From contig NZ_SMCQ01000009.1 of the NCBI RefSeq assembly GCF_004343035.1, positions 36,712 to 100,711 on the forward strand: a stretch of DNA of 64,000 bases, in the 5' to 3' direction. Each line of letters starts with the position of its first letter. The first letter of the stretch is position 1. The DNA is from Longibaculum muris (GTDB taxonomy: Bacteria; Bacillota_I; Bacilli_A; Erysipelotrichales; Coprobacillaceae). A model generated the notes under the pieces. That model was not told the origin of the DNA and made no database searches. It was given only the letters and a program-made list of their open reading frames with translations. Both the position numbers and the translations under genes were made by a program. This document shows positions 36,726 through 46,260 of the stretch, one piece after another.

Positions 36726-36743
36726 CACTATCTTGTGCTACTT
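36720..36743. terminator. Terminator between RpiR gene and metallophosphoesterase
   Basis: AAGTAGCAC (36720-36728), loop of six, GTGCTACTT (36735-36743). It covers the ends of both convergent genes. Confidence 0.75.
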
Positions 36744-37546
36744 GAATTTAAAGTAATGAAATTAATTTCATTCTTAGCAAAAACTTTATATGGAAAAGAT
36801 GAAGGACCACTTATACCATTAGAAACGAGGAGAGTGGCTCCTTTTTTTTCATATTGACCATGATTATAGGTCTTTGCTCCATCAATTGGAAGTAATGGTC
36901 CAAAATAAGGAATATAGATAGAGCCACCACAACTATGACCAGATATTTGTAAATCGACTGCATTTGACGCTTGTATAAAAGTATCTGGTTGATGAGCGAT
37001 TCCTATTTTTATTGATTTATCACTGGCTTTTAATTGATCAGGATTAATTTCATCATTATAAGCTAGTAAAGAAAAAGATGTATCATTATAATAGATTGTT
37101 CTGACTTCATTTTTTAAAACTTCAAAACCACCATTATTTAAGATTTGAGTAACTTCTAAAGCATCAGTTTCATCTTTTTCACCTAAAATTGCAAACTTAC
37201 CATATTTACAATCAATATCTTTTAATAGGTTAGAAATTTCTTTGGATTCAAAAACACCTTCATCATATAAATCTCCACCAAAGATGACCATATCAAAAGG
37301 ATAATCGTTAAGTTTTTTAATAATTTTAGAAAAACGATCTAAGCTTTTTTCATTGCTTAAATGAATATCTGAAAGAAAAGCAATTTTAAAACCGTTAAGT
37401 TTTGAATTTAAATTTTTATTAACATATTCATAATTAGAGAAATGATAATCTTTTGGTAAAAGGGCGTATGTATAATAGCCACTGAATAATAAACCAAAGA
37501 CGATTAATATAAGTATTAATCGTCTTAAGATTCTGAACTTTTTCAT
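36728..37546 (-). CDS. Membrane-anchored metallophosphoesterase with altered metal site
   Basis: A 272-residue YkuE-type protein: a Lys/Arg-rich start, one membrane segment (residues 9-29) and a calcineurin-like domain outside the membrane. FLSDIHLS and GGDLYDE are normal, but the third motif reads LGEKDETD where GNHD/E is expected, and the last reads SGHSCGGS where GHTHGGQ is expected. So the Asn-His pair and one of the last His residues are gone. Activity may be lost or changed. It overlaps the RNase J stop by three bases (ATGA). Confidence 0.87.
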   Translation of the reverse strand: MKKFRILRRLILILIVFGLLFSGYYTYALLPKDYHFSNYEYVNKNLNSKLNGFKIAFLSDIHLSNEKSLDRFSKIIKKLNDYPFDMVIFGGDLYDEGVFESKEISNLLKDIDCKYGKFAILGEKDETDALEVTQILNNGGFEVLKNEVRTIYYNDTSFSLLAYNDEINPDQLKASDKSIKIGIAHQPDTFIQASNAVDLQISGHSCGGSIYIPYFGPLLPIDGAKTYNHGQYEKKGATLLVSNGISGPSSFPYKVFAKNEINFITLNSSSTR

Positions 37547-39294
37547 ACTTTCTTATTCATAATGACAGGAATAATCATAGGATTACGTTTTGTCTTTAAA
37601 TAGAAATATGGTCCTAATGTATCCCTAATTGTATTTTTGATTTCACCAAAAGTTGTTTTTCTTTTCAATAATTTAGATAATTCACGACTAATTAAAAATT
37701 CTGCTTCTCTTATCATATCTTTACTATCTTGCATATAAACAAAACCACGTGACATAATAATTGGTTTATTTAATAAGCATCCAGCTCTGGAGTCCATTGA
37801 AATAAGAACAGAAACCATTCCATCTTCACTTAATATTTGACGATCTCTTAAAACAGCTGTTGATAAACCAGTAATATCATTACCATCAACGTAGATATCA
37901 TCAACATGAATACGAGGTCCAAGTCTTGCTTCACCATCTCTTAATAAAATTGAATCACCATTTGATAAAACAAAAGAATTTCCTTTCGTTAATCCAACTT
38001 CTTCAAATAATTTTGCATGGATTTTTAACATTCTATATTCACCATGGACAGGGAAGAAATATTTTGGTCTTGTCAACAATAACATTAATTTTTGTTCTTC
38101 TTGTGAAGCATGTCCAGAAGTATGAAGATTATTGATAGCTTCATTAGTTAAGACTCTCGCTCCAGCACGATACAATTTATTAACCACTTTACTAACACTA
38201 CCAGCATTACCTGGAATTGGGTTAGATGAGAATAAGACTGTATCACCTGGTTTGATAGAAACCTGACGATGTGTTCCATTAGCAATTCGGCTTAATGCTG
38301 CTAAGGCTTCACCTTGACTACCAGTACATAAAATTAAGATTTCGTTATCAGGCAAACGTTTCGCTTCATCATTTTTGATAAAGAAACGATCAGGACATTT
38401 GATATAGCCAAGTTTACGTGAAACTTGAATATTGTTTTCCATTGAACGTCCAAAGACTAATATTTTACGATTGAATTTAACAGCCGCATCAATAATTTGT
38501 TGAACACGATGAACGTTAGAAGCAAATGTTGCGACGATTAAACGACCTTCGGTTTTTCTAAATTCTTCTTGAACACTATATGCAACTTGTTTTTCACTAA
38601 TTGAGAAGTTTGGAACTTCAGCATTGGTTGAATCACTCATTAATAAAGTTACACCTGTTTCACCTAAGAATGACATAACTTGATAATCAGCAGGATCACC
38701 AACAGGTGTTAAATCAAATTTAAAGTCTCCTGTTGAGACAACACGTCCATTTGGTGTATTAACAACAATTCCTAAAGATTCAGGAATAGAGTGGTTTGTT
38801 TTAAAGAAACCAATATTGAAATGTTTTGTTTTAATTTGATATAAATTATTAATTTGAACAAGCTTTGTTGCTTGCGTTAAGCGTCTTTCTTCTAATTTTC
38901 TTCTAATCATAGCACAAGCTAATGGAGAAGCATAAATAAATGGAATAGAGACAACTTGTAAAAGGAAAGGAATACCACCAATATGATCTTCATGACCATG
39001 AGTAATCAATAATCCTTTAATCTTTCTTTGATTACGTTTTAAATAAGAATAATCAGGAATAACATAATCAATTCCTGGTAACCCATCTTCAGCAAATTTA
39101 ACTCCGGCATCAATAATGATGATTTCATCATCATGTTCAATACAGTACATGTTTTTACCAACTTCATTTAATCCACCAAGAGCAAAAACCTTAGTATCAA
39201 GATGGTTATCTTTTTTTATATTCGGTTTTTTAGTTCTATTATTATAGGGTGTTCTTCTCTTTGGAGAAGGACGTTTTTGAGGCATATCTGCCAT
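37543..39294 (-). CDS. rnjA: Ribonuclease J
   Basis: A 583-residue RNase J with beta-lactamase fold, acting in mRNA decay and RNA maturation as 5' exonuclease and endonuclease. ITHGHEDHIGG is the HxHxDH zinc motif; STGDFKFD, MSDSTNAE and LHTSGHASQEE belong to the beta-CASP core; the C-terminal domain ends near residue 580. The first 30 residues are basic and proline-rich (QKRPSPKRRTPYNNR), an extension longer than in Bacillus RNJA. Start is ATG 39294, eight bases after AAAGG; the GTG at 39303 overlaps that site. TATACT at 39331-39326 is a likely -10 box. Confidence 0.95.
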   Translation of the reverse strand: MADMPQKRPSPKRRTPYNNRTKKPNIKKDNHLDTKVFALGGLNEVGKNMYCIEHDDEIIIIDAGVKFAEDGLPGIDYVIPDYSYLKRNQRKIKGLLITHGHEDHIGGIPFLLQVVSIPFIYASPLACAMIRRKLEERRLTQATKLVQINNLYQIKTKHFNIGFFKTNHSIPESLGIVVNTPNGRVVSTGDFKFDLTPVGDPADYQVMSFLGETGVTLLMSDSTNAEVPNFSISEKQVAYSVQEEFRKTEGRLIVATFASNVHRVQQIIDAAVKFNRKILVFGRSMENNIQVSRKLGYIKCPDRFFIKNDEAKRLPDNEILILCTGSQGEALAALSRIANGTHRQVSIKPGDTVLFSSNPIPGNAGSVSKVVNKLYRAGARVLTNEAINNLHTSGHASQEEQKLMLLLTRPKYFFPVHGEYRMLKIHAKLFEEVGLTKGNSFVLSNGDSILLRDGEARLGPRIHVDDIYVDGNDITGLSTAVLRDRQILSEDGMVSVLISMDSRAGCLLNKPIIMSRGFVYMQDSKDMIREAEFLISRELSKLLKRKTTFGEIKNTIRDTLGPYFYLKTKRNPMIIPVIMNKKV

Positions 39295-39363
39295 TTTTTT
39301 CACCTTTCTTTCTTTGTTTATATATAGTATACCACTTCGTCTTCATTTTATAATAAAATGAAT

Positions 39364-39383
39364 GAGAATGGTAGCCCATTCTC
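39364..39383 (-). terminator. Terminator after the degV gene
   Basis: On the minus strand GAGAATGG, loop of four, CCATTCTC, then an AT-rich tail without a clean T run. It separates degV from rnjA. Confidence 0.6.
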
Positions 39384-39392
39384 ACTTACATA

Positions 39393-40262
39393 CTAAATAA
39401 TTTTTTTACATGCTGCAATTGCAAGTGAATGTGGTCCGATATGACAAGCAATACTTAAAGAAAGTGGATCACAGATTACTTCATGATTTGGAAAGATTTC
39501 TTCAACTTGTTTTTTAAATTCAAGAGCTTGATCTTTATCATAAGTATAAGCAATCATAATACGTGTATTGCTCATATCTTCACTATCATCAATACGTTCT
39601 TTAATATCTTTAGTGATAGCGTCAATCATAATTTTACTTGCCTTTGCCATGGTACGTGTTTTTTGGAATGAATCAAGTTTTTCGCCTTGAATAGTCAAGA
39701 TTGGTTTGATTTTTAATAAACCTCCTAAAGCTGCTGCCGCAGGAGTAATTCTTCCACCCTTCTTTAGATATTCTAAAGTATTAACAGTAATATAAATGCT
39801 TGCATTTAATTTATTATCCATTAAAATATCATGAATTTCTTTAGCATCTTTTCCTTGTTTAGAAAGTGCTAAAGCATCAAGTACATCCCATTTTTGAGTT
39901 ACTGAGATACGTTGTGAATCAACAACATAGACTTTTTCTTTATATTCATCTTCTTGAGCTAGCATTAAAGCTGTTTGACATGAACCACTTAAACCACTAG
40001 ACATAGGAATATGAACAATTTGATCGTATTCTTTTAAAATATTATCAAAAAACTTAGTGACTTCACCAGCGGCTGGTTGAGAAGTAAAAACTTCAGCGCC
40101 AGTCATTAATTTATCATAGAACTCATCTTGAGTGAGATTGATATCTTCTTCAAATTCTTGACCATTGATAGTAAAAGGCATTGGTAAAACAAAAATACCA
40201 AGTTCATTTGCTTCTTTTTGGGTAATACCACTATTACTATCCGTCATTATCGCGACTTTCAT
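39393..40262 (-). CDS. DegV family fatty-acid-binding protein
   Basis: A 289-residue DegV protein. IMTDSNSGI, FTSQPAAGEV and IPMSSGLSGSCQTA are the motifs that hold the carboxyl group of a bound fatty acid; VNTLEYLKKGGRITPAAA links to the second domain. Related FakB proteins pass fatty acids to the kinase FakA for phospholipid synthesis. Start follows AAGGAGG. Which fatty acid it binds is unknown. Confidence 0.94.
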   Translation of the reverse strand: MKVAIMTDSNSGITQKEANELGIFVLPMPFTINGQEFEEDINLTQDEFYDKLMTGAEVFTSQPAAGEVTKFFDNILKEYDQIVHIPMSSGLSGSCQTALMLAQEDEYKEKVYVVDSQRISVTQKWDVLDALALSKQGKDAKEIHDILMDNKLNASIYITVNTLEYLKKGGRITPAAAALGGLLKIKPILTIQGEKLDSFQKTRTMAKASKIMIDAITKDIKERIDDSEDMSNTRIMIAYTYDKDQALEFKKQVEEIFPNHEVICDPLSLSIACHIGPHSLAIAACKKII

Positions 40263-40476
40263 GAGATTCCTCCTTAATTATTGTATGTAAATTGACATTA
40301 CTATTTTATCTTATTTATAAAATATTGCAACCTTTTTATAGTTGGGGATAATAATATTTATATTTCTTTCTATATTATAGAGTTTTTTCTTAAAAGATTT
40401 CAATTATTGAGAAGAATTTGAGGTTGACTTGTTAAAAATAAACAATAAACTATATCTTATAGAAAAGAGGGATAAA

Positions 40477-41292
40477 ATGAGTGACGCTATTAATAAGATG
40501 ATTGATAAGTATACAAATGTAGGTATGAATATTATTGATGCACTTTTTATTTTTATTATAGGATGGTATGGAACAAAGATTTTATTACATATTATAACGA
40601 AGATGATGAAAAAATCGAATGTTGATCCAATTGTTATTAACTTTGTAAAATCAATAGTAAATGTTGGTTTAAAGATTATTGTTGTGATTACTGTGATTGG
40701 ACAATTGGGTGTATCAGTGACTTCATTAGTCGCCGTTTTAACTACGGCTGGAGCAGCCATTGTTTTAGGTTTACAAGATTCAATGAAGGGTGTTGTTTCT
40801 GGAATTATTATTTTATTTGCTAAACCATTTGTTAAAGGTGATACGATTGAAGTAGGCAACTATGTGGGAAAGATTCAAGAGATTCAGTTGTTATATACAA
40901 TTTTAATGACATTTGATAATAAGATGGTTGTTATTCCAAATAATGAATTAGCTTCATCAACCTTTGTGAATTATTCACACGAAGATATTCGTCGCGTAGA
41001 TATGAGTATGGATGTGCATTATGATAGTGATGTTGAATTAGCTAAAAAGATTATTTTAAAAGTGATTGAAGAACATCCTTATGCGTTAAAAGAACCTATT
41101 CCTTATGTTCGTGTAAGTGAATATAAAGATCATGCGATTACGATAGGATTACGAGTTTGGACAAAGACAGAAAACTATTATGATTTAAAAGATGATCTTT
41201 TAGAACAAATTAAATATGCATTCGACAAAGAAGGCGTTCAAATTCCATATCAACAGTTCGATATTCATGTCCATCACACAAATAATTCATAA
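40477..41292 (+). CDS. Small-conductance mechanosensitive channel, MscS family
   Basis: A 271-residue MscS channel. Three hydrophobic segments come first; TTAGAAIVLGLQDSMKGVVSG is the pore helix and the entry to the beta domain, with KPFVKGDTIEV and VVIPNNELAS after it. It opens under membrane tension to release solutes during osmotic shock. ATG 40477 follows AGAGGG by five bases. TTGACT at 40424 could be a -35 box, but no well-spaced -10 follows. Confidence 0.95.
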   Translation: MSDAINKMIDKYTNVGMNIIDALFIFIIGWYGTKILLHIITKMMKKSNVDPIVINFVKSIVNVGLKIIVVITVIGQLGVSVTSLVAVLTTAGAAIVLGLQDSMKGVVSGIIILFAKPFVKGDTIEVGNYVGKIQEIQLLYTILMTFDNKMVVIPNNELASSTFVNYSHEDIRRVDMSMDVHYDSDVELAKKIILKVIEEHPYALKEPIPYVRVSEYKDHAITIGLRVWTKTENYYDLKDDLLEQIKYAFDKEGVQIPYQQFDIHVHHTNNS

Positions 41293-41555
41293 AAAATAAA
41301 GAAATTGAATAGATTTTTAATGTATATACAACAAAAAGAATTTCTAATTTGACTGAATATTTGTATACAAGTTACGTTTAAAGTTATGAAATTTTAGGGA
41401 AAATCGAAAAAAGCATAATTTATCGTTTGAAAAAAATAAAAAATGTAAAAAAACTCTAGAATTGTATTGAATAGTGTGATATGATAGATGCACATAAGTT
41501 AACGACGACTCAAATGTTAACTATGGTTTTATCTAATGAGGAGGAGAAAATTGGT
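41293..41555 (+). promoter_or_regulatory. Leader region of the opp operon
   Basis: A 263-base AT-rich stretch without a gene. TATGAT at 41480-41485 may be a -10 box. The leader then holds an inverted repeat, AGTTAAC (41497-41503) and GTTAACT (41516-41522), and AGGAGGAG before the oppA start. Two short palindromes, TGTATATACA and TTGTATACAA, lie further upstream near 41320 and 41360. They may bind a regulator; none could be named. Confidence 0.4.
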
Positions 41556-43199
41556 ATGAAAGGAAATTGGGTAAAAAAGGTTGCAGCTTCTATGATGTGC
41601 CTTGCTATGGTAACTGGTTGTGGATCAAACGGTTCATCAGGCAGCAAAGAAATTAGTGTAAACCTAACAGCTGAACCACCTGAAATGAATTCTATTTTAA
41701 CAACTTCATCTGGTTCTATGAACGTATTGAGACACTGTGTTGAGGGGTTAGTTGTTTTAGATGCAAAAGATGAAGCACAACCTGGTATGGCTGAAAGTTG
41801 GGATGTTTCGCCAGACAAAAAAACTTACACTTTCCATTTAAGAAAAGGACAAAAATGGAGTAATGGTGAAGAAGTAACAGCAAAAGATTTCGTCTTTGCA
41901 TGGAATAAACACTTCACTAAAAAGAGTGGTGCTGCTTATGCATCAACTTGGATGACAAAAATTGCAGGAGCAGAAGATGTATTTAACGCAAAAGATGATG
42001 CTGCATTGAAAAAAGCATTAGCTAATGCAGGATGGAAAGCAAAAGATGATTATACTTTTGAAGTAACATTCACTGGACCTTTCCAATATGCAGTTGTATT
42101 GATGGCATTCCCATCATTCTTCCCAGTAAATGAAAAAGCATTCAATGATGCTGGAGCTGCAAAAGATATTAAGAAATATGGTACTTCTGAAAAAACAATG
42201 GCTTATAATGGGCCTTACAAAATTACTTCATGGACTCATGAAGATAGCTTAGTATTAGAAAAGAACCAAGATTATTGGAATAAAGATGCTATTAAATTAG
42301 ACAAGATCACTATGAAAATGATTGGTAACATGACTACTGCTGTTAATGAATTTAACAATGGTACAATTGATATGATTGATTTAGATGGTGAAAATGCTAA
42401 GACACTTAAAAAAGACGGTAAAAACGTACAAGCATTTGATGATGGTGGAGTTTGGTATTTAGAATTCAACTCTCAAGCTAAAAACTTAGGTTTAAACAAT
42501 GCGAAAGTTCGTAAAGGTATCACTTTAGCTATCAATGCAAAAGCTATGGCTGAAAGTATTTTACAAAATGCTTCACCAGTTGCTACAACAATGACACCTG
42601 CAGCTGTTGCTAATGGTGAATTCAAAAAGACTGTTGGTGATTTATTAACTCGTGATGGTGACTATGCTAAAGCAAAAGCAATGTTAGAAGAAGGATTAAA
42701 AGAAGAAGGATTAACTCTTGCTAAATTCACTCCAACATTACTTTGTGATGACACTAGCTCAGCTAAGAAACAAGCAGAATTCTTACAAGCTCAATTTAAA
42801 GATAACTTAGGTGTTAAACTTGAAGTTAAACAAGTTACTTATAAGAGCAGATTAGACTTAATGGATAAAGGTCAATTTGATATCGTATTCGCTGGATGGT
42901 CAGCAGACTACAACGATCCAATGACTTACTTAGATATGTGGATGACTGGAAATGGTAATAACCATGGTAAATGGTCTAACGCTGAATATGATGCATTAAT
43001 TAACAAAGCATCTTCATTAGCTGATAAAGATCAATACTATGCTACATTGAAAAAAGCTGAACAAATTTTAGCTGATGAATGTCCAATTGGTGTTGTATTT
43101 GACAGACAAAAAGATTTTATCACTACTGATAAATTAAAAGGTGTTGTTAGAACAGCATTCCAAGATATGAACTTCAACTATGCTTATATCGAAGAATAA
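41556..43199 (+). CDS. oppA: Oligopeptide ABC transporter substrate-binding lipoprotein
   Basis: A 547-residue SBP_bac_5 family lipoprotein. The signal peptide ends in the lipobox VTGC with Cys22 as the lipid anchor. EPPEMNSILTTSSGSMNVL, GMAESWDVSPDKKTYTFHLRKG and YNGPYKI are typical OppA/DppA stretches. It catches peptides outside the membrane for the permease. The start ATG 41556 lies behind AGGAGGAG; the longer frame from 41481 reads through the leader. A hairpin follows, so it is probably made in excess over the permease. Confidence 0.95.
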   Translation: MKGNWVKKVAASMMCLAMVTGCGSNGSSGSKEISVNLTAEPPEMNSILTTSSGSMNVLRHCVEGLVVLDAKDEAQPGMAESWDVSPDKKTYTFHLRKGQKWSNGEEVTAKDFVFAWNKHFTKKSGAAYASTWMTKIAGAEDVFNAKDDAALKKALANAGWKAKDDYTFEVTFTGPFQYAVVLMAFPSFFPVNEKAFNDAGAAKDIKKYGTSEKTMAYNGPYKITSWTHEDSLVLEKNQDYWNKDAIKLDKITMKMIGNMTTAVNEFNNGTIDMIDLDGENAKTLKKDGKNVQAFDDGGVWYLEFNSQAKNLGLNNAKVRKGITLAINAKAMAESILQNASPVATTMTPAAVANGEFKKTVGDLLTRDGDYAKAKAMLEEGLKEEGLTLAKFTPTLLCDDTSSAKKQAEFLQAQFKDNLGVKLEVKQVTYKSRLDLMDKGQFDIVFAGWSADYNDPMTYLDMWMTGNGNNHGKWSNAEYDALINKASSLADKDQYYATLKKAEQILADECPIGVVFDRQKDFITTDKLKGVVRTAFQDMNFNYAYIEE

Positions 43200-43231
43200 T
43201 TACAATTGAATATTTACAAAAATTAAATAAA

Positions 43232-43276
43232 AAGAATGGGCTATATGATATAGTACATATAGTCCTTCTTATTTTT
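43232..43276 (+). terminator. Attenuating hairpin between oppA and oppB
   Basis: AAGAATGGGCTATATG pairs with CATATAGTCCTTCTT (two defects) around an eight-base loop, followed by ATTTTT. Such hairpins after binding-protein genes let most transcripts stop while some reach the permease genes. Confidence 0.8.
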
Positions 43277-43311
43277 AATGTGAAGAAAAATGTCAAGAAA
43301 GGTGTGAAATT

Positions 43312-44256
43312 ATGGCAAAGTATATTATTAAAAGACTTTTTTATGCTTTCCTCACTATTTTAGTATTACTAGCATTGACATTTGTAATGATGCATATGTT
43401 GCCTGGAGATCCGTTTAGTACAGGTAAGGCAATGGATGAAGGTACAAAACAAGCTTTAAGAGCTTATTATGGTTTGGATAAACCTTTATTAGAGCAATTC
43501 ATTATTTATGTAAGAAATGCTATGGTAGGTGATTTAGGTCAATCTATTAAATATAGTAGACCTGTTATGCAAATTATCATGGAATCATTCCCTGTATCTT
43601 TCCAATTAGGGATGCTTTCATTAATCTTTGCAGTTATCGCTGGTGTCGCTTTAGGAGCAGTTGCTGCTATTCGTAGAGGGAGAGCTGCTGATACAGTTGC
43701 TATGACTCTATCTGTTATTGGAGTTTCTATTCCAAGTTTCATTGTTGCAGCATTACTTCAATACTTCTGTGCATTGAAATTGAATCAGCTGACCGGCACG
43801 CAGATCTTTGCCGTTACAGGTTGGGGTAATTTTAATCAAATGATATTACCTGCTTTAGCGCTAAGCTTTAGTTCGCTAGCAACTGTTTCTCGTTTAATGC
43901 GTACAAGTATGCTTGATGTTTTGAGTTCTGATTATATCAAAACAGCCAAAGCTAAGGGATTGTCTGAAAAGGCAATTTTATGGAAACATGCAATTCGTAA
44001 TGCTATTATGCCAGTTGTTACAGTTTTAGGTCCAATTGCGGCTGCTGTTTTAACTGGTGGATTCGTTGTTGAAAATGTATTTAGTATTCCTGGTATGGGA
44101 AAATTCTTCGTTTTAGCTATTAAGGAAAATGATTATACGTTGATTGCAGGTACAACATTATTCTATGGAGCATTTTTAATTCTTGCTGTCTTAGTTGTTG
44201 ATATCTTGTATGGTATTATTGACCCACGTATTAAATTAGCAAGTGAAAAGGAGTGA
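43312..44256 (+). CDS. oppB: Oligopeptide ABC transporter permease OppB
   Basis: A 314-residue permease with six membrane segments. MHMLPGDPF near the N-terminus and the coupling-helix motif TAKAKGLSEKAILWKHAIRN are typical for OppB/DppB. GGFVVENVFSIPGMG near residue 250 is conserved in the family. It pairs with OppC to form the channel. Start lies behind GAAAGGTG. Confidence 0.95.
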   Translation: MAKYIIKRLFYAFLTILVLLALTFVMMHMLPGDPFSTGKAMDEGTKQALRAYYGLDKPLLEQFIIYVRNAMVGDLGQSIKYSRPVMQIIMESFPVSFQLGMLSLIFAVIAGVALGAVAAIRRGRAADTVAMTLSVIGVSIPSFIVAALLQYFCALKLNQLTGTQIFAVTGWGNFNQMILPALALSFSSLATVSRLMRTSMLDVLSSDYIKTAKAKGLSEKAILWKHAIRNAIMPVVTVLGPIAAAVLTGGFVVENVFSIPGMGKFFVLAIKENDYTLIAGTTLFYGAFLILAVLVVDILYGIIDPRIKLASEKE

Positions 44257-44263
44257 TAATAGG

Positions 44264-45255
44264 ATGAAAAATAAAGAAAATAAAAACGTTCAAGAACCTA
44301 TTGTAGAAGAAGTTCTATCTCCTGATTGTGATATTGATCCATCTGAATTTGAATGGGTAGGTCAAGATGCAAGTCGTATGCAATCTATTACAAGACCAAG
44401 TATTAGTTTCTGGAAGGATGCATTTGGACGTATTAAACGTGATAAGGTTGCAATTACTTTTAGTATTATTTTATTAGTTATGTGTTTGATGGCTATTCTT
44501 GTGCCAATTATTTCACCACATACATTGATAAAATGGATTTAGCACATAAACATGTTGGAATGTTTTATAACACAGGTTCTAATTTCTATATCTTTGGTAC
44601 TGATTATTTAGGTAGAGATATGTTTGTTAGAATTTGGGATGGTGCTCGTATTTCATTATTTATTGCCTTTATGGCAGTTATTATCAATGTTATTATTGGT
44701 GTTATCTATGGTGGTATCTCAGGATATTTTGGTGGATTCATTGATAATATCATGATGCGTATTGCTGAAATTGTTAATGGTATTCCTTACTTATTAATCG
44801 TTATTATCTTAATGATTGTTATGAAGCCTGGAGTAAGTACAATTATCATTGCCCTTGCAATGGTTGGATGGGTTGGTACAGCTCGTCTTGTGCGTGGTGA
44901 AGTTATTCGATTAAAAGAACAGGAATTTGTTATTTCTGCACAAAGTATGGGAGCTTCTCCTACACGTATTATTGGAAAGCATTTAATTCCAAATATTTTA
45001 TCAATCGTTATTGTTAACTTAACATTGGCAATTCCAAATGCTATCTTTACTGAAGCATTCTTGTCATTCATTGGTCTTGGGGTACAAGTACCACAAGCTT
45101 CTTGGGGGACACTTGCTAATGAAGGAATTCAATTCTTTGTTCAATATCCTTTGGAATTAATTCTTCCTGCGTTCTTTATCAGTATTACAATGTTGAGTTT
45201 TAACTTATTAGGTGATAAGCTAAGAGATGCTTTTGATCCTAAGTTAAGGAGGTAA
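44264..45255 (+). pseudogene. oppC: oppC permease gene, frameshifted
   Basis: The gene starts well (MKNKENKNVQEPIVEE, FWKDAFGRIKRDKVAITF, first membrane segment near LVMCLMAILVPIISPH), then frame 2 runs to TAG at 44540-44542. The rest continues in another frame from about 44518: YIDKMDLAHKHVG, FGTDYLGRDMFVR, the five remaining membrane segments and the coupling helix (SAQSMGASPTRIIGKH). The joined product would be about 330 residues, normal for OppC. The break falls at an ACAT-ACAT tandem, where a third ACAT would restore TYIDKMDL. Without OppC the transporter should fail, unless the break is a sequencing error or phase-variable. Confidence 0.85.
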
Positions 45256-45261
45256 AAAAGA

Positions 45262-46260
45262 ATGGCAAAAGTTCTAGATATAAAAGATTTATATGTGTCG
45301 TTCGATACATATGCTGGTGAAGTCCAAGCTGTTAGAGGTGTTTCTTATTCAGTTGATGAAGGAGAAGTTTTAGCAGTCGTAGGTGAATCAGGATGTGGAA
45401 AATCTGTAACTGCACAAACTATCATGAAATTAAATCCAATGCCACCTGCACGTATTAAAAGTGGAAGTTTAACTCTTGGAGATATTGATATTATTAACAC
45501 TCCTGAGGATGATATGCAAAAAATTCGTGGAAAAGAAGTGAGTATGATTTTCCAAGATCCAATGACTTGTTTGAATCCAACTATGAAGGTTGGTAAACAA
45601 ATCGTTGAAGCTATCGTTCATCATCAACGTTTATCAAAAGAAGAAGCACATGCTAAGGCTATTGAAATGTTGGAAAAGGTACAAATACCAAATGCTGAAG
45701 AACGTGCAAATCAATATCCACATGAATTCTCAGGTGGGATGAGACAACGTGCTATGATTGCAATGGCACTCTCATGTAATCCAAAATTATTAATTGCTGA
45801 TGAACCAACAACAGCTCTTGATGTTACAATTCAAGCACAAATTATTGATTTATTAGCAAATATTAGAGATGAATTAAATACAGCAATTGTATTGATTACC
45901 CATGACTTAGGAGTTGTTGCTTCTTTGGCTGATAAGATTGCTGTTATGTATGCTGGTAAAGTTGTTGAAACTGGATCAGCTGATGATATTTTCTATAATG
46001 CGTCTCATCCATATACAGTCGCATTATTGAACAGTTTACCAAAACACGATACGAATAAATCTGACAAATTACAATCTATTCCAGGTACACCACCTGATTT
46101 ATTAGATCCACCTAAAGGATGTGCATTTGCTTCACGTTGTGAAAAATGTATGAAAATTTGTCGTCATAAACAACCACCAGTCTTTAAATTGAATGATGGA
46201 CATGAAGCTGCTTGTTGGCTATTACACAAAGATTGTCCTAAAGAAGGAGGTAAGTCTTAA
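45262..46260 (+). CDS. oppD: Oligopeptide ABC transporter ATPase OppD
   Basis: A 332-residue ATPase with Walker A GESGCGKS, signature FSGGMRQR, Walker B LLIADEPTTALD and the H-loop THDLG. The C-terminal oligopeptide extension has CAFASRCEKCMKIC, a cysteine cluster typical for this subfamily that may hold an iron-sulphur cluster. It pairs with OppF to drive the permease. AAGGAGG precedes the start. Confidence 0.96.
   Translation: MAKVLDIKDLYVSFDTYAGEVQAVRGVSYSVDEGEVLAVVGESGCGKSVTAQTIMKLNPMPPARIKSGSLTLGDIDIINTPEDDMQKIRGKEVSMIFQDPMTCLNPTMKVGKQIVEAIVHHQRLSKEEAHAKAIEMLEKVQIPNAEERANQYPHEFSGGMRQRAMIAMALSCNPKLLIADEPTTALDVTIQAQIIDLLANIRDELNTAIVLITHDLGVVASLADKIAVMYAGKVVETGSADDIFYNASHPYTVALLNSLPKHDTNKSDKLQSIPGTPPDLLDPPKGCAFASRCEKCMKICRHKQPPVFKLNDGHEAACWLLHKDCPKEGGKS

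Noticed and set aside
40404..40859. 151-codon open frame on the minus strand opposite the MscS gene
   Set aside because: It is rich in Ile, Pro and Thr in a pattern that comes from reading MscS backwards, has no ribosome binding site and overlaps a sure gene over its whole length.
44500..44545. Programmed -1 ribosomal frameshift in oppC
   Set aside because: No X-XXY-YYZ slippery heptamer and no downstream pseudoknot were seen; a lost ACAT repeat explains the break more simply.
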